Origin: JANOQP01 sp044227705
Lineage (GTDB): Bacteria; Bacteroidota; Bacteroidia; Chitinophagales; Saprospiraceae
Length of the DNA: 15,216 bases
Direction of reading: 5' to 3'
NCBI GenBank assembly: GCA_044227705.1
Contig: JBGAWE010000098.1
Span: forward strand, 1 to 15,216
Positions within the stretch are counted from its first letter, which is position 1, and every line of letters starts with the position of its first letter. Below the pieces are notes generated by a model that did no database searches, was not told where the DNA came from, and saw only the letters and a list, made by a program, of their open reading frames with translations. The position numbers were made by a program, and so were the translations under genes. This document shows, one piece after another, positions 6,347 to 14,533 of this stretch.

Positions 6347-9097
6347 TCACCGCCAAACTCGCCACCACTTCTTTTTCAGCCCCCTCCTGTCCTCGTCGTC
6401 GCGGTCCCGCTTCATGTCCCGAACGTCGTCGAGGTCGGGCGATTCCTTCAGTGCCCTCCAGTCGAATTTTTCATCAAAAGGGTCGAGCGCGGTCTGCGGG
6501 TCGAACAATCTCGGGTCGATGGCCCGCGCCGCAAACGGTTGAAAATCAGGCGTTTGCGCGAAAAGCTCGGAGAGGTCGGCCGCCCCAGCGTCGTATTGGT
6601 TGAGGCACGGCGCGCCGAACGTTGTCCAAAAAGTCTTGAACACCGAGCCAAACGAATAGTGCCGGTGGCTGATGAAGCCGCGCCTCGCCCAGGGAGAAAT
6701 CACCATGCAAATCGACCGATGCGCATCAACGTGGTCCACGCCGCCTTGCGGGTCGTCCTCGACGACGACGATGGCCATGTTTTTCCAAAACTCCGTGTGG
6801 CTCAAAAACTCGACCGCACGGCCGAGGGCGAGGTCGTTGTCGGCCATGAAACTCTCTCGAAAAGGATAGCCGGCTTTCGGGCGCGGCCCCATCGTGTGGT
6901 CGTTCGGAAGCATCAAAAAGAGCATCGGCGGCGGGCCGGTCCTGCTCCATTTTTCATTGAACTCCTTTTTGAAAACATCCACCCGGAACTGGTCGGGGAT
7001 GGCGAGGTTGTACGTCGGAAACTGCCGCGACGATTTGTTCAAAAGGTCGCCCGGCAAGGGGTAGTTGACCGTGTATTTCTCCCCGGCGTACTTCATCGTC
7101 GTATCGCTGACGCTTGCCGCCATCTCCACCCCGAAGCCGAAGTTGAAATAGTCGATGCCGTGCCGGTCGAGGTGTTCCCAAACCGAACCCGCCTCGTTGT
7201 AGTCCTCCGGATAAATCGAGCCAGCGGAGCCATAGATGGCGAGGTTGCCCGGCGCGCCGCTCGAATCGCGCATCCCGAAACGGCCGCCGTAGTGGGCCGC
7301 CGTCGTCGTCTCGCACCATTCGTTCGGGTAGGTGTTGACGAGCCAGCGGTGGCCGTCGGCGCTTACATCGGAGTCGCAGTAATAGTTGTCGGCGATAGCG
7401 AACTGGCGGGCGAGAGCAACGTGATTGGGCGCGATGTCTATCGAATCGAGCTTTTTTCGGCCTTTTTCATTGAAAACCGGCTGCTTTTCGCCGAATCGGG
7501 CGAGTGAAGGCTCGCCCCGCCCGCCCGCGATCTGGCCGAGAACCTCGTCGTAAGTCCGGTTCTCTTTTGCGATGAAAACCCAGTGCTTGATGTTTTTGAG
7601 AACCGACGGCGGCGCGTTCGACCTCTTTTTTTCAAAGAGAAAATTGTTGTCCAAAACCTGCTGCGTCAGCCGCGCAAGCGCCGTGTCCGCCGGGATGTCG
7701 AGGATGGAAACCGTCCCGTTCATCCGGCTGCCGATATAGCTGCCGCGCTGGTCGAGGGTGAAATTGGGGCCGCCGTTCGGCCCGGAGCCGTAGCCTTTCG
7801 CGTTCGCCACGACGAGTTTTTTGCCGTCGGGCGAGACCTTCAGTTTCGACGGAAACCAGCCGACCGGCAGATGCCCGAGCACCTTTTTGGAAACCACATC
7901 GACAACGGCGACGGCGTTGATTCCCGACTCCGCCACGAACAGCCGCCGCCCGTCCGGCGAGAGCGCTAGGCCGAAAGGGATGATGCCGCGCAGCTTGGCC
8001 AGCCGCTCGTCCGGCTGCAGTCGGATGGTCGCCACGACGGTGTCTTTTTCGATGGAAATGACCGATACACAGTCGTTTGTGGCGTTCGAGACAAAGACTT
8101 CGGTGGCCGTCGCCACGACCGAGTTGGGGCTGCTGCCGCCGACGGCCGGGAAGTCCTCGACCATCTGGCCGACCAAAATCCCGGTCTTGATTTTCTTCCT
8201 CAAAACCGGCGGCATTTTTTCAACAAGGTCGAAAGACCAGACCGAAAAGCCCTCCGGCGTGTTCACGTCGCCCAGCGGCGGGACACCGGCGGCCGGGTCG
8301 CCGAGCCTCGCCCGCTCGGTTCCGTAGCTCGACGCAGGCCAGTCATGGGCCGTCTCCTTCAGCCGTTTCGGGTCGATGTCGGTGAATTTTTTGTACTCGA
8401 ACTGGCCGACGTTCGCCACGAATAGCCGCCGCCCGTCCGGCGAGAGGCAGAGGCCGAAGGGGTAGCGGCCAGTCGGGACTTCCCAACTGATTTTTTTTGT
8501 TTGAACATCGATTCCGACCAATCGCCAGCCAATCAAATCGACGACGAAAAGGGTCCTCCCATCGGGCGAAAGGGCCATGTCGCCAAGTTGCGCGTCTCGA
8601 TGGCCGGGCGTTTTGAGGTCGATTTTACCCGAAGGCTTGCCCGTTTCTGTGTCGAACAGGAAGATTTTGTTCGCGTCGCCGCCGCTGACAAAGACGGTTT
8701 TCGAGTCTGGCGAGACGGCGAGGCCCATGAAGCAGGCTTCGAGAATCCCATCATCGGTCGATGGGCCGTTGGGGACTTGTTTCACCCAAGCGTGTTCCGA
8801 AAAAGGATGGTGGACGAGCGAAATCGAGAATGGCGCGATGCCCGAATTGGCCGTGACGGCCAGCTCGCCGTCCGCGCTGACGGCTAGGCCGTAGGGGTGC
8901 GGCGCGGTCTCGATTTGGCGGCCGAGTGGGGTGACGAAGCGGCCGTTGGGGATGACGGTCAGGCCGCCGCGCTCGATTTTCGTGGGCAAGTCGGCAGCGG
9001 GCGGGGTGATTTGCCAGCCTTCTTTTTGGGCGAAAACCAGGTCGGCGATGGAGAGGTTTATCAGAAAAAGAAGGACCGAACGGCAAGTCTGTTCCAT
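6347..9097 (-). CDS. Exported YVTN beta-propeller / phosphoesterase (phospholipase C-like) protein
   Basis: This 916-residue protein starts at ATG 9097 with a signal peptide (MEQTCRSVLLFLINLSIADLVFAQ, cleavage near VFA-Q). Residues about 45-480 form a YVTN/SMP-30-like beta-propeller with repeated blade motifs: LSPDGRTLFVVD, LSPDGRRLFVAN, LSPDGRRLFVAE, VSPDGKKLVVAN, VSPDSKTVFVSG. From about 500 comes a phosphoesterase domain of the PF04185 family, which includes phospholipases C and acid phosphatases: KHWVFIAKENRTYDEVLGQI, DNYYCDSDVSADGHRW, LPNDHTMG, and EDDPQGGVDHVDAHRS with its metal-binding and catalytic Asp/His residues. The C terminus is a basic, Trp-rich tail (KKKWWRVWR), not a T9SS domain, so a periplasmic location is likely. 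The expected activity is hydrolysis of a phosphoester. The substrate is unknown; phosphate release from lipids or organophosphates is an inference. The gene is divergent from dnaG. Confidence 0.92.
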   Translation of the reverse strand: MEQTCRSVLLFLINLSIADLVFAQKEGWQITPPAADLPTKIERGGLTVIPNGRFVTPLGRQIETAPHPYGLAVSADGELAVTANSGIAPFSISLVHHPFSEHAWVKQVPNGPSTDDGILEACFMGLAVSPDSKTVFVSGGDANKIFLFDTETGKPSGKIDLKTPGHRDAQLGDMALSPDGRTLFVVDLIGWRLVGIDVQTKKISWEVPTGRYPFGLCLSPDGRRLFVANVGQFEYKKFTDIDPKRLKETAHDWPASSYGTERARLGDPAAGVPPLGDVNTPEGFSVWSFDLVEKMPPVLRKKIKTGILVGQMVEDFPAVGGSSPNSVVATATEVFVSNATNDCVSVISIEKDTVVATIRLQPDERLAKLRGIIPFGLALSPDGRRLFVAESGINAVAVVDVVSKKVLGHLPVGWFPSKLKVSPDGKKLVVANAKGYGSGPNGGPNFTLDQRGSYIGSRMNGTVSILDIPADTALARLTQQVLDNNFLFEKKRSNAPPSVLKNIKHWVFIAKENRTYDEVLGQIAGGRGEPSLARFGEKQPVFNEKGRKKLDSIDIAPNHVALARQFAIADNYYCDSDVSADGHRWLVNTYPNEWCETTTAAHYGGRFGMRDSSGAPGNLAIYGSAGSIYPEDYNEAGSVWEHLDRHGIDYFNFGFGVEMAASVSDTTMKYAGEKYTVNYPLPGDLLNKSSRQFPTYNLAIPDQFRVDVFKKEFNEKWSRTGPPPMLFLMLPNDHTMGPRPKAGYPFRESFMADNDLALGRAVEFLSHTEFWKNMAIVVVEDDPQGGVDHVDAHRSICMVISPWARRGFISHRHYSFGSVFKTFWTTFGAPCLNQYDAGAADLSELFAQTPDFQPFAARAIDPRLFDPQTALDPFDEKFDWRALKESPDLDDVRDMKRDRDDEDRRGLKKKWWRVWR

Positions 9098-9116
9098 AAA
9101 ACGTGGTCGTTTTGGG

Positions 9117-9124
9117 CAAATGTA
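9117..9124 (-). promoter_or_regulatory. Possible Bacteroidota -7 promoter element for the phosphoesterase gene
   Basis: The minus strand reads TACATTTG, an exact fit to TAnnTTTG, ending 20 bases upstream of the phosphoesterase ATG. This would leave a short 5' leader. No matching -33 TTG box is visible in the GC-rich stretch upstream, so confidence is modest. The remaining gap up to dnaG (9125-9260) holds a near-match to the same box on the plus strand (TTAATTTG, 9161-9168) that might serve dnaG. Confidence 0.35.
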
Positions 9125-9260
9125 GCCGCACGGCCAGCCCGGCCCGGCAGCCTCCGCAGGTTAATTTGGGATGAAGTTTGCCCGCAAAGCCGCTGGCAAA
9201 CCGTGGCCGGGCATGCTCGAATTGGGCTACTTTCACGCCGCCAAACAGGCCGAAACAGAG

Positions 9261-11375
9261 ATGATTCCTCCAAAAACAGTTCAGGAAATACAGGACGCGA
9301 CGCGCATCGAGGACGTGGTGGGCGAGTTCGTCACGCTGCGGCGGCGCGGCTCCAACCTGATGGGCCTCTGCCCTTTCCACAACGAGAAAAGCCCGTCGTT
9401 CAACGTCAACCCGGTGCGCAACATCTTCAAGTGCTTCGGCTGCGGGAAGGCGGGCGACGCCATCACCTTCCTGCGCGAGCACGAGAACTTCACGTTCGTC
9501 GACTCGCTGCGCTGGCTGGCGAAGAAGTACAACATCGAAATCGAGGAGGTGACGCCGTCGGCCGAGGAGATGGCGGCGCAGCAGATGGGCGACTCGCTGT
9601 TCATCGTCAACGAGTTCGCCCAAAAGGCCTTTTCGGACTTCCTTTTCGAGACGGATTTGGGGCGGAACGTTGGCCTCTCCTATTTCACGCAGCGCGGCTT
9701 CACGGAGGAGACGGTGCGGAAATGGGAGCTTGGCTTCGCGCCCGAAAGCCGGGATTTCATCATAAAAAAAGCGGCGGAGAAGGGACACAGCCTCGACTTC
9801 CTCAAAAAACTCGGGCTGACGAACCGCGACGGGACGGCCGATTTCTTCCGCAACCGCGTCATGTTCCCCATCCACGCGACGAGCGGGAAGGTAGCCGCCT
9901 TCGCCGGGCGGATAATCGGAAAAGTGGAGGGCGCTCCGAAGTACATCAACAGCCCGGAGACCGAGATTTACAACAAGAGCCGCACGCTCTACGGCTTCCA
10001 CCTTGCCAAAAAAGCCGTCCGCCAGCTTGACGAATGCATCCTCACGGAGGGGTACACGGACGTCATTTCACTGCATCAGGCGGGCATCGAAAACGTGGTC
10101 GCGTCGAGCGGCACGTCGCTCACGGTCGAGCAAATCTTATTGATAAAGCGCAACACGCAGAACATCCTAATCCTATACGACGGAGATGCGGCTGGAATCA
10201 AAGCGGCCCTGCGGGGGATGGACCTGATTTTGGAGCAGGACATGAACGTGCGGCTGGTTTTGCTTCCCGGCGGCGAGGACCCGGATTCGTTCGTGCAAAG
10301 GGTCGGCGCGGTCGATTTTCGAGCTTTCATAAAGGAAAGCAGCGTCGATTTCATCCTTTTCAAATCGAGGACGCTGCTCGACGAGGCTAAGGGCGACCCC
10401 ATCGAACGTGCCGGATTGGTAAAAGAAATCATGGTGACAGTCGCCCGGATTCCTGACCCGATAAAGCGAAGTGTCTACATAAAAGAGTGCAGCGGCCTGC
10501 TCGGAATCGACGAAGAAACCCTCGTGGCGGAGGTGAAAAAATTGATAACCACCGGAATTCGGAAGGCCGAGGAAAAGGCATCGCGCCAGCCCGGCGCCGC
10601 CAGCGACTCGGGCAGTTTCGGCGAGTCGATGCCGCCGCCGAGCGAGCCGCCCGCCGATTTTTGGGGAGACAGGCCGGCCACCCCTCCTCCGTCCCATCGA
10701 GAAACAGCGCCGAGCGGCCGAGAGCCGGTCGCGGCGCCGGTTCGAGACCAAACAGCGCAGCAAACCGGCGAGCCGAGAAGCCCGGAGGCCGGGCAGCCGA
10801 TTTCGCAGCAGCGCGGCGGCTCGACGATGGGCAGCGACGAGTTTCAGGAACGCGACATCGTGCGCATCCTCATCCAGTTCGGCGGGCATTTGCTCGAAAA
10901 AGAGGGGGTGACGGTCGGCGAGTTCATCATCGGCGACATCGCTGAGTCGATTGGGAGCTTTGACAACCCGGTTTACGGGAAGGTCGCGCAGGAATGCCAC
11001 GAGCAGATTTTCGCCGGAAACAAGCTCCACCAAAACCACTTTTTGACGCACTCGAACCGCGAGTTCAGCCAGCTCGCCATCAACCTGTTGGCGCAGCCGT
11101 TCGACTATTCGCCAGGTTGGGAGGAGATGCACAACTTTCCGCTGCAAAACCAGCCGATGCCGGAGATGAATTTCTCGGACGACATGACGCGGGCTTTGTT
11201 GATTTTCAAAAGAAAGAAGGTCGACAAAATGTGCGTTCTCAACCAACAACGAATCAAACAGGCGGAACAGTCGGGGGACAGCGACTCGTTGATGCGCTAT
11301 TTGAAAATTCAACAGAAATTACTTGAGACGAGAAACCTATTGGCCAAAAAAACGGGGACAGTTGTGTTCAAGTGA
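9261..11375 (+). CDS. dnaG: DNA primase DnaG
   Basis: This 704-residue protein makes the RNA primers for replication and works with the DnaB helicase. The N-terminal zinc-binding domain has Cys37, His40, Cys58 and Cys61 (CPFH and CFGC). The RNA polymerase core contains the TOPRIM motifs EGYTD (263-267), DGDAAG (307-312) and DPD (340-342). A Pro/Ser/Gln-rich linker of roughly 80-90 residues (about 435-525) precedes a C-terminal helicase-binding domain starting near FQERDIVRIL. The linker explains why it is longer than the roughly 580 residues of the E. coli enzyme. I chose ATG at 9261 (MIPPKTVQEIQDATRIEDVV) because it matches the usual DnaG N terminus and has an AGAG just upstream. An in-frame ATG at 9171 would add 30 unmatched residues. 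The next gene is in the same reading frame, beyond one TGA. Confidence 0.97.
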   Translation: MIPPKTVQEIQDATRIEDVVGEFVTLRRRGSNLMGLCPFHNEKSPSFNVNPVRNIFKCFGCGKAGDAITFLREHENFTFVDSLRWLAKKYNIEIEEVTPSAEEMAAQQMGDSLFIVNEFAQKAFSDFLFETDLGRNVGLSYFTQRGFTEETVRKWELGFAPESRDFIIKKAAEKGHSLDFLKKLGLTNRDGTADFFRNRVMFPIHATSGKVAAFAGRIIGKVEGAPKYINSPETEIYNKSRTLYGFHLAKKAVRQLDECILTEGYTDVISLHQAGIENVVASSGTSLTVEQILLIKRNTQNILILYDGDAAGIKAALRGMDLILEQDMNVRLVLLPGGEDPDSFVQRVGAVDFRAFIKESSVDFILFKSRTLLDEAKGDPIERAGLVKEIMVTVARIPDPIKRSVYIKECSGLLGIDEETLVAEVKKLITTGIRKAEEKASRQPGAASDSGSFGESMPPPSEPPADFWGDRPATPPPSHRETAPSGREPVAAPVRDQTAQQTGEPRSPEAGQPISQQRGGSTMGSDEFQERDIVRILIQFGGHLLEKEGVTVGEFIIGDIAESIGSFDNPVYGKVAQECHEQIFAGNKLHQNHFLTHSNREFSQLAINLLAQPFDYSPGWEEMHNFPLQNQPMPEMNFSDDMTRALLIFKRKKVDKMCVLNQQRIKQAEQSGDSDSLMRYLKIQQKLLETRNLLAKKTGTVVFK

Positions 11376-11426
11376 CCGCCATTTTTATTAGAACACTCTG
11401 TTGATTCTCTCATAAAACTCAATGCC

Positions 11427-11777
11427 GTGAATTTTTCAGCCTTATTTTTTCTATTGCTCCAACTCGACCCGACGGGCATCGAGTGGACGACCCCGAAAGA
11501 GCACGATTTTGAATTGCTCCGCCAAAACGTCGCGGCCAAAACCGATTTCAAGTTCATCAACAGAACGGAGGAGCCGCTTGTGATCGACGCCGTCCGGACG
11601 ACCTGCGGCTGCACCGCCGCCGACTACCCCGAAGACCCCGTGATGCCCGGCGAAAAGGCCACCATCGGCATCGAGTACGACGCGCACCGCGTCGGGTATT
11701 TTTCCAAAAAGGTAAAGGTGTATTTCCACGGCAGACGGAAGCCGGAGGTGCTGACCATCACGGGCGAGGTTCAGTAA
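11427..11777 (+). CDS. DUF1573 domain protein (small, probably exported)
   Basis: This 116-residue protein starts at GTG 11427, the only usual start codon between the dnaG stop and the hydrophobic N terminus (NFSALFFLLLQL). The rest is one DUF1573 domain, an Ig-like beta sandwich common in Bacteroidota: HDFELLRQNVAAKTDFKFIN, the characteristic TTCGCTAADYP with Cys60 and Cys62, MPGEKATIGIEYDA, and GYFSKKVKVYFHG. Its biochemical role is unknown. The signal segment is short, so export is likely but not certain. It lies 51 bases downstream of dnaG with no terminator between them and is probably cotranscribed with it. The frame is open back to the dnaG TGA. Confidence 0.85.
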   Translation: MNFSALFFLLLQLDPTGIEWTTPKEHDFELLRQNVAAKTDFKFINRTEEPLVIDAVRTTCGCTAADYPEDPVMPGEKATIGIEYDAHRVGYFSKKVKVYFHGRRKPEVLTITGEVQ

Positions 11778-11910
11778 GCTGCGCTTTCAAGTTTTACATG
11801 GCGGGACAGGGCGTTCGCTCGGTCGGTCATTGGGTTCAGTCAACGGCGGTTGCGAGGGCCGGGCCGTCGGGGCAACCTTGCGGCATCGTTTTCACACGAG
11901 ATTTTTTGCT

Positions 11911-12234
11911 GTGAATAAAGCGCTGCTGCTCATGACGTTCGACCTCAATTTTTCGATGGTCTGCTCCCCCATTTTGGCGACCACGCCCGAGCCGGTCGTC
12001 CATTTGAAGCTCTCGCCCAACCCAGCCTCGAAGGAGTTCGCCATCGAAACCTCGACCTCCGATTTGGACGAAATCAACCTCGTCTCGCTCGACGGGCGAA
12101 CGGTTAAAACCCTATCCGCCGCCCGCAACAGTTCCGTGAAAATCCCCGTCGGCGACCTCGCGGCGGGCGTGTACTTGGCTCAAATCATTGCCGGAAAAAG
12201 AGTTTTGGTTGAAAAACTGGTCGTCAGTCACTGA
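11911..12234 (+). CDS. Small protein made almost only of a T9SS type A sorting domain
   Basis: From GTG 11911 this gives 107 residues. After about 30 residues (MNKALLLMTFDLNFSMVCSPILATTPEPVV) comes a complete T9SS C-terminal sorting domain: LKLSPNPASKEFAIETS, INLVSLDGRTVKTL, VKIPVGDLAAGVYLAQI and a closing VEKLVVSH. In known substrates this domain sits at the end of a larger cargo and is removed after outer-membrane passage; here there is no cargo. The N terminus is a poor signal peptide because Asp and Asn interrupt the hydrophobic stretch. ATG 11932 and TTG 11830 are alternative starts. It may be a true mini-substrate, or the leftover end of a deleted secreted protein. A rho-independent terminator follows 17 bases after the stop. 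The 133 bases before it (11778-11910) show only a weak hairpin (11848-11877). Confidence 0.65.
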   Translation: MNKALLLMTFDLNFSMVCSPILATTPEPVVHLKLSPNPASKEFAIETSTSDLDEINLVSLDGRTVKTLSAARNSSVKIPVGDLAAGVYLAQIIAGKRVLVEKLVVSH

Positions 12235-12251
12235 CCGTTTGTGTTGCCTCG

Positions 12252-12293
12252 TGCCGCTCCCGACAGTTGGTTGGGGGCGGCATTTTTGTTTTT
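12252..12293 (+). terminator. Rho-independent terminator
   Basis: A 10-base stem pairs TGCCGCTCCC (12252-12261) with GGGGGCGGCA (12273-12282), with one G-T pair, around an 11-base loop. TTTTTGTTTTT follows directly. It lies 17 bases after the stop of the sorting-domain protein and about 70 bases before cdsA. It would end the dnaG-DUF1573-sorting-domain transcript, so cdsA needs its own promoter downstream of it. Confidence 0.88.
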
Positions 12294-12360
12294 GGGCAAC
12301 TCAGAAAGGGGAAGTTTTCCGTGCTTTGAGCCGATTCGCTCACCTTTTTCACTCGAAAGA

Positions 12361-13191
12361 ATGCCGTTCAACCCGACCGTCTTCCGCCAGCGCGCCATCA
12401 CCGCCGTCCTGTTCGCCGCCGCTATGGTTGGCGGGGTTTTCGGGGGGGAGTTGGCCTTCAAAATCCTTTTCACCGTCGTCGGGCTTGGGTGCCTTTGGGA
12501 GTTTTTCGGGCTAGTGATGGCTGACGGGCATTGGGCGAAACGGGTGTTTTACTGTGCTTGCGCGGTGGTTCTGTGGCTGGTTTTCATCGGCATCAAAACG
12601 GCGCCTTTTCAATGGTTGATGGTTTTGCCGGGCCTCGTTTTGCTGATTGAGCTTTTCGACCAAAAATCGGCCTCGCCTTTTCAAAACGCGGGCCTCGTCG
12701 CGCTCTCCTCTTTGTACGTCGTCCTGCCGCTGGCCGCGCTTTATGAAATCGCAACTTGGTACCAGCCGGGCATCCCAGGCGACCTTGTGTATCACCCGAA
12801 GCGCGTCCTCGGCCTCCTCCTCCTCACTTGGTCGAACGACACGTTCGCCTATCTCGTTGGCAGTTTCATTGGGAAAACGCCGCTCTTTCCCCGCATTTCC
12901 CCTAAAAAAACATGGGAGGGCACGGTCGGCGGCGGCCTCTTGACCGTCGCCCTCGGCTGGCTCCTTTTCATGGTTTTGGGCGAATGGGACTTCAACCAAT
13001 GGCTCGCCCTCGGCGCGACCATCGCCCTTTTCGGCACCCTCGGCGACCTCGTCGAGTCGATGCTCAAACGCTCGCTCGGGGTGAAGGACAGCGGCTCGCT
13101 GCTGCCCGGGCACGGTGGGATGCTCGACCGGTTCGATGCTTTTTTGTTCATGCTGCCGTGGGCTTGGTTGGTTTTGCAGGTTGTTCGGTAG
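12361..13191 (+). CDS. cdsA: Phosphatidate cytidylyltransferase (CDP-diacylglycerol synthase)
   Basis: This 276-residue membrane enzyme makes CDP-diacylglycerol from phosphatidic acid and CTP, the branch point of phospholipid synthesis. The whole protein is strongly hydrophobic, with about seven or eight candidate membrane helices. The family signature is at 233-259: SMLKRS, VKDSGS, then PGHGGMLDRFD, including the metal-binding aspartates. SNDTFAYLVGSFIGKTPLFP and SPKKTWEGTVGG are the other conserved blocks. I chose ATG 12361 (MPFNPTVFRQRAITAVLF) because it starts just before the first helix. An in-frame start at 12241 would translate through the terminator hairpin. The TAG stop (13189-13191) lies inside the palindrome at 13188-13215. 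Confidence 0.96.
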   Translation: MPFNPTVFRQRAITAVLFAAAMVGGVFGGELAFKILFTVVGLGCLWEFFGLVMADGHWAKRVFYCACAVVLWLVFIGIKTAPFQWLMVLPGLVLLIELFDQKSASPFQNAGLVALSSLYVVLPLAALYEIATWYQPGIPGDLVYHPKRVLGLLLLTWSNDTFAYLVGSFIGKTPLFPRISPKKTWEGTVGGGLLTVALGWLLFMVLGEWDFNQWLALGATIALFGTLGDLVESMLKRSLGVKDSGSLLPGHGGMLDRFDAFLFMLPWAWLVLQVVR

Positions 13192-13215
13192 AGACGCGAT
13201 GCATCGCGTCTCTAC
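13188..13215. repeat. Perfect 28-base palindrome overlapping the cdsA stop codon
   Basis: The half-site GTAGAGACGCGATG (13188-13201) is followed directly by its exact reverse complement (13202-13215). The cdsA TAG stop is formed by bases 2-4 of the repeat. Two related copies occur near pepT and mltG (14472-14496 and 14534-14558). Dispersed repeats of this form are known in several bacteria, and the sequence resembles GTAGAGACG-type palindromes from cyanobacterial genomes. That comparison is from memory. As RNA it can form a 3' hairpin that might protect the cdsA message. Confidence 0.92.
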
Positions 13216-13242
13216 ATTCGCCCTCGAAATTTATTAAAAAAG

Positions 13243-14475
13243 ATGAAGCACTCCGCGCTCGAACGGTTCCTCCGATACGTCCAGATTGACACGCAGAGCG
13301 ATGCGAACTCGCCGACCGTCCCCTCGACGGAGAAACAAAAAGACCTCGGCCGACTGCTCGTGGAAGAGCTTCTCGCCCTCGGCCTGACAGATGCGCACCT
13401 CGACGAGTTCGGCTATGTCTACGCCACTTTGCCCTCCAATTCCACGAAAAAAGGCATACCGAGCATTTGCTTTTGCTCGCACATGGACACCTCGCCCGAC
13501 TGCTCTGGCACGGACGTGAAGCCTATCGTCCATGAAAATTACCGAGGGCAAGACCTCGTGCTGCCCGACAACCCGGCCATCGTCTTGCGGCAGAAAGACC
13601 ACCCGCTCCTCGCCGACCAGCACGGCAACGACATCGTGACGGCCAGCGGCACGACCCTGCTCGGGGCGGACAACAAGGCGGGCGTGGCAGCCATCATGTC
13701 CGCCGTTCAAATCCTCGTCGAGAACCCACAGTTCGAACATGGCGACCTCAAAATCCTGTTCACCCCCGACGAAGAAATCGGGCGCGGGGCCGATAAAGTT
13801 GACCTGAAAAAACTCGGCGCCGACTTCGGCTACACCATCGACGGCGAGACGCCGGGCGACATCGAGGACGAAACTTTCTCGGCCGACGGTGCGGTGGTGA
13901 CGGTTCACGGTGTTTCGGCGCACCCCGGCCTGGCCAAAGGGAAGATGGAGAACGCCATCCGCATTGCCTCGAAAATTGTGGCGAAACTGCCGCGCTCAAA
14001 ATCGCCAGAGAAGACGAGCGGGCGAAAGGGATTCCTTCACCCAACTTCGATCGAGGGGAATTTGGAGACGGCGACCATCAAGCTCATCCTCCGCGACTTC
14101 ACCGACGAGAAGCTGGCGGCGCACGGAAAGCTCCTCAAAAAAATCATCGCCGACGTGCTCGACAAGTACCCGAACTCGTCGGCCGAGGTGAAAATCACGG
14201 AGCAGTACCGCAACATGAAAAAGGTTTTGGACAAGCACCCGCAGGTCGTGGCGAACGCCGTCGAGGCCATCCGCCGGGCGGGCTTGAAACCGAAAAAGAC
14301 CTCCATCCGGGGCGGGACGGACGGGTCGCGGCTCTCTTTCATGGGCCTGCCCTGCCCGAACATTTTTGCCGGGGAGCACGCCTTCCACTCGAAGTACGAA
14401 TGGGTCTCGCGGCAGGACATGGAGAAAGCCTCGGAGGTCATCGTACACCTTTCCCAAATCTGGGCGGAGGCGTAG
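13243..14475 (+). CDS. pepT: Peptidase T (tripeptide aminopeptidase)
   Basis: This 410-residue protein is a cytoplasmic dizinc M20 peptidase that removes the N-terminal residue from tripeptides. Metal and catalytic residues are in place and spaced as in the E. coli enzyme: His80 and Asp82 (SHMDTSPD), Asp143 (LLGADNKAG), Glu177 as general base and Glu178 (PDEEIGRG), Asp200 (YTIDGE) and His382 (EHAFHSKYEW). The lid domain between the two halves contains VHGVSAHPG and the substrate-binding region IRGGTDGSRLSF. ATG 13243 gives the normal family length. It lies 51 bases after cdsA. Its TAG stop (14473-14475) is again part of a palindromic repeat. No clear promoter is seen in the AT-rich leader (TTTATTAAAAAAG) before the start. 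Confidence 0.97.
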   Translation: MKHSALERFLRYVQIDTQSDANSPTVPSTEKQKDLGRLLVEELLALGLTDAHLDEFGYVYATLPSNSTKKGIPSICFCSHMDTSPDCSGTDVKPIVHENYRGQDLVLPDNPAIVLRQKDHPLLADQHGNDIVTASGTTLLGADNKAGVAAIMSAVQILVENPQFEHGDLKILFTPDEEIGRGADKVDLKKLGADFGYTIDGETPGDIEDETFSADGAVVTVHGVSAHPGLAKGKMENAIRIASKIVAKLPRSKSPEKTSGRKGFLHPTSIEGNLETATIKLILRDFTDEKLAAHGKLLKKIIADVLDKYPNSSAEVKITEQYRNMKKVLDKHPQVVANAVEAIRRAGLKPKKTSIRGGTDGSRLSFMGLPCPNIFAGEHAFHSKYEWVSRQDMEKASEVIVHLSQIWAEA

Positions 14476-14496
14476 GGACGCGATGCTTCGCGTCTT
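14472..14496. repeat. Palindromic repeat overlapping the pepT stop codon
   Basis: This is a diverged copy of the repeat at 13188. GACGCGA (14477-14483) pairs with TCGCGTC (14488-14494) around TGCT. The pepT TAG lies at the same place in the repeat as the cdsA TAG does in the perfect copy. It matches the reverse complement of 14534-14558 at 23 of 25 positions, so the two form an inverted pair across the 37-base spacer. Confidence 0.85.
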
Positions 14497-14533
14497 CTCT
14501 GGCCCGAGAATTCAACCCAAACCGTTCACAAAC

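Noticed and set aside
6152..7507. 451-codon open frame on the plus strand antisense to the phosphoesterase
   Set aside because: Composition is Arg/Val-rich without domains, and the opposite strand encodes an intact phosphoesterase with its metal motifs.
9171..9260. 30-residue N-terminal extension of DnaG
   Set aside because: The family start MIPPKTVQ is at 9261, and the extension has no resemblance to primase.
8751..10001. 416-codon minus-strand frame across the phosphoesterase start and dnaG
   Set aside because: It is antisense to the dnaG zinc-binding and core regions and shows no family resemblance.
10173..11312. 379-codon minus-strand frame antisense to dnaG
   Set aside because: Shadow of dnaG; no motif or start-site support.
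11848..11877. Possible hairpin GGTTGC/GCAACC upstream of the sorting-domain gene
   Set aside because: It has only six paired bases around an 18-base loop and no T-run, so it is too weak to call a terminator or riboswitch.
12241..12360. 40-residue N-terminal extension of CdsA
   Set aside because: It would translate the rho-independent terminator at 12252-12293. ATG 12361 sits correctly before the first helix.
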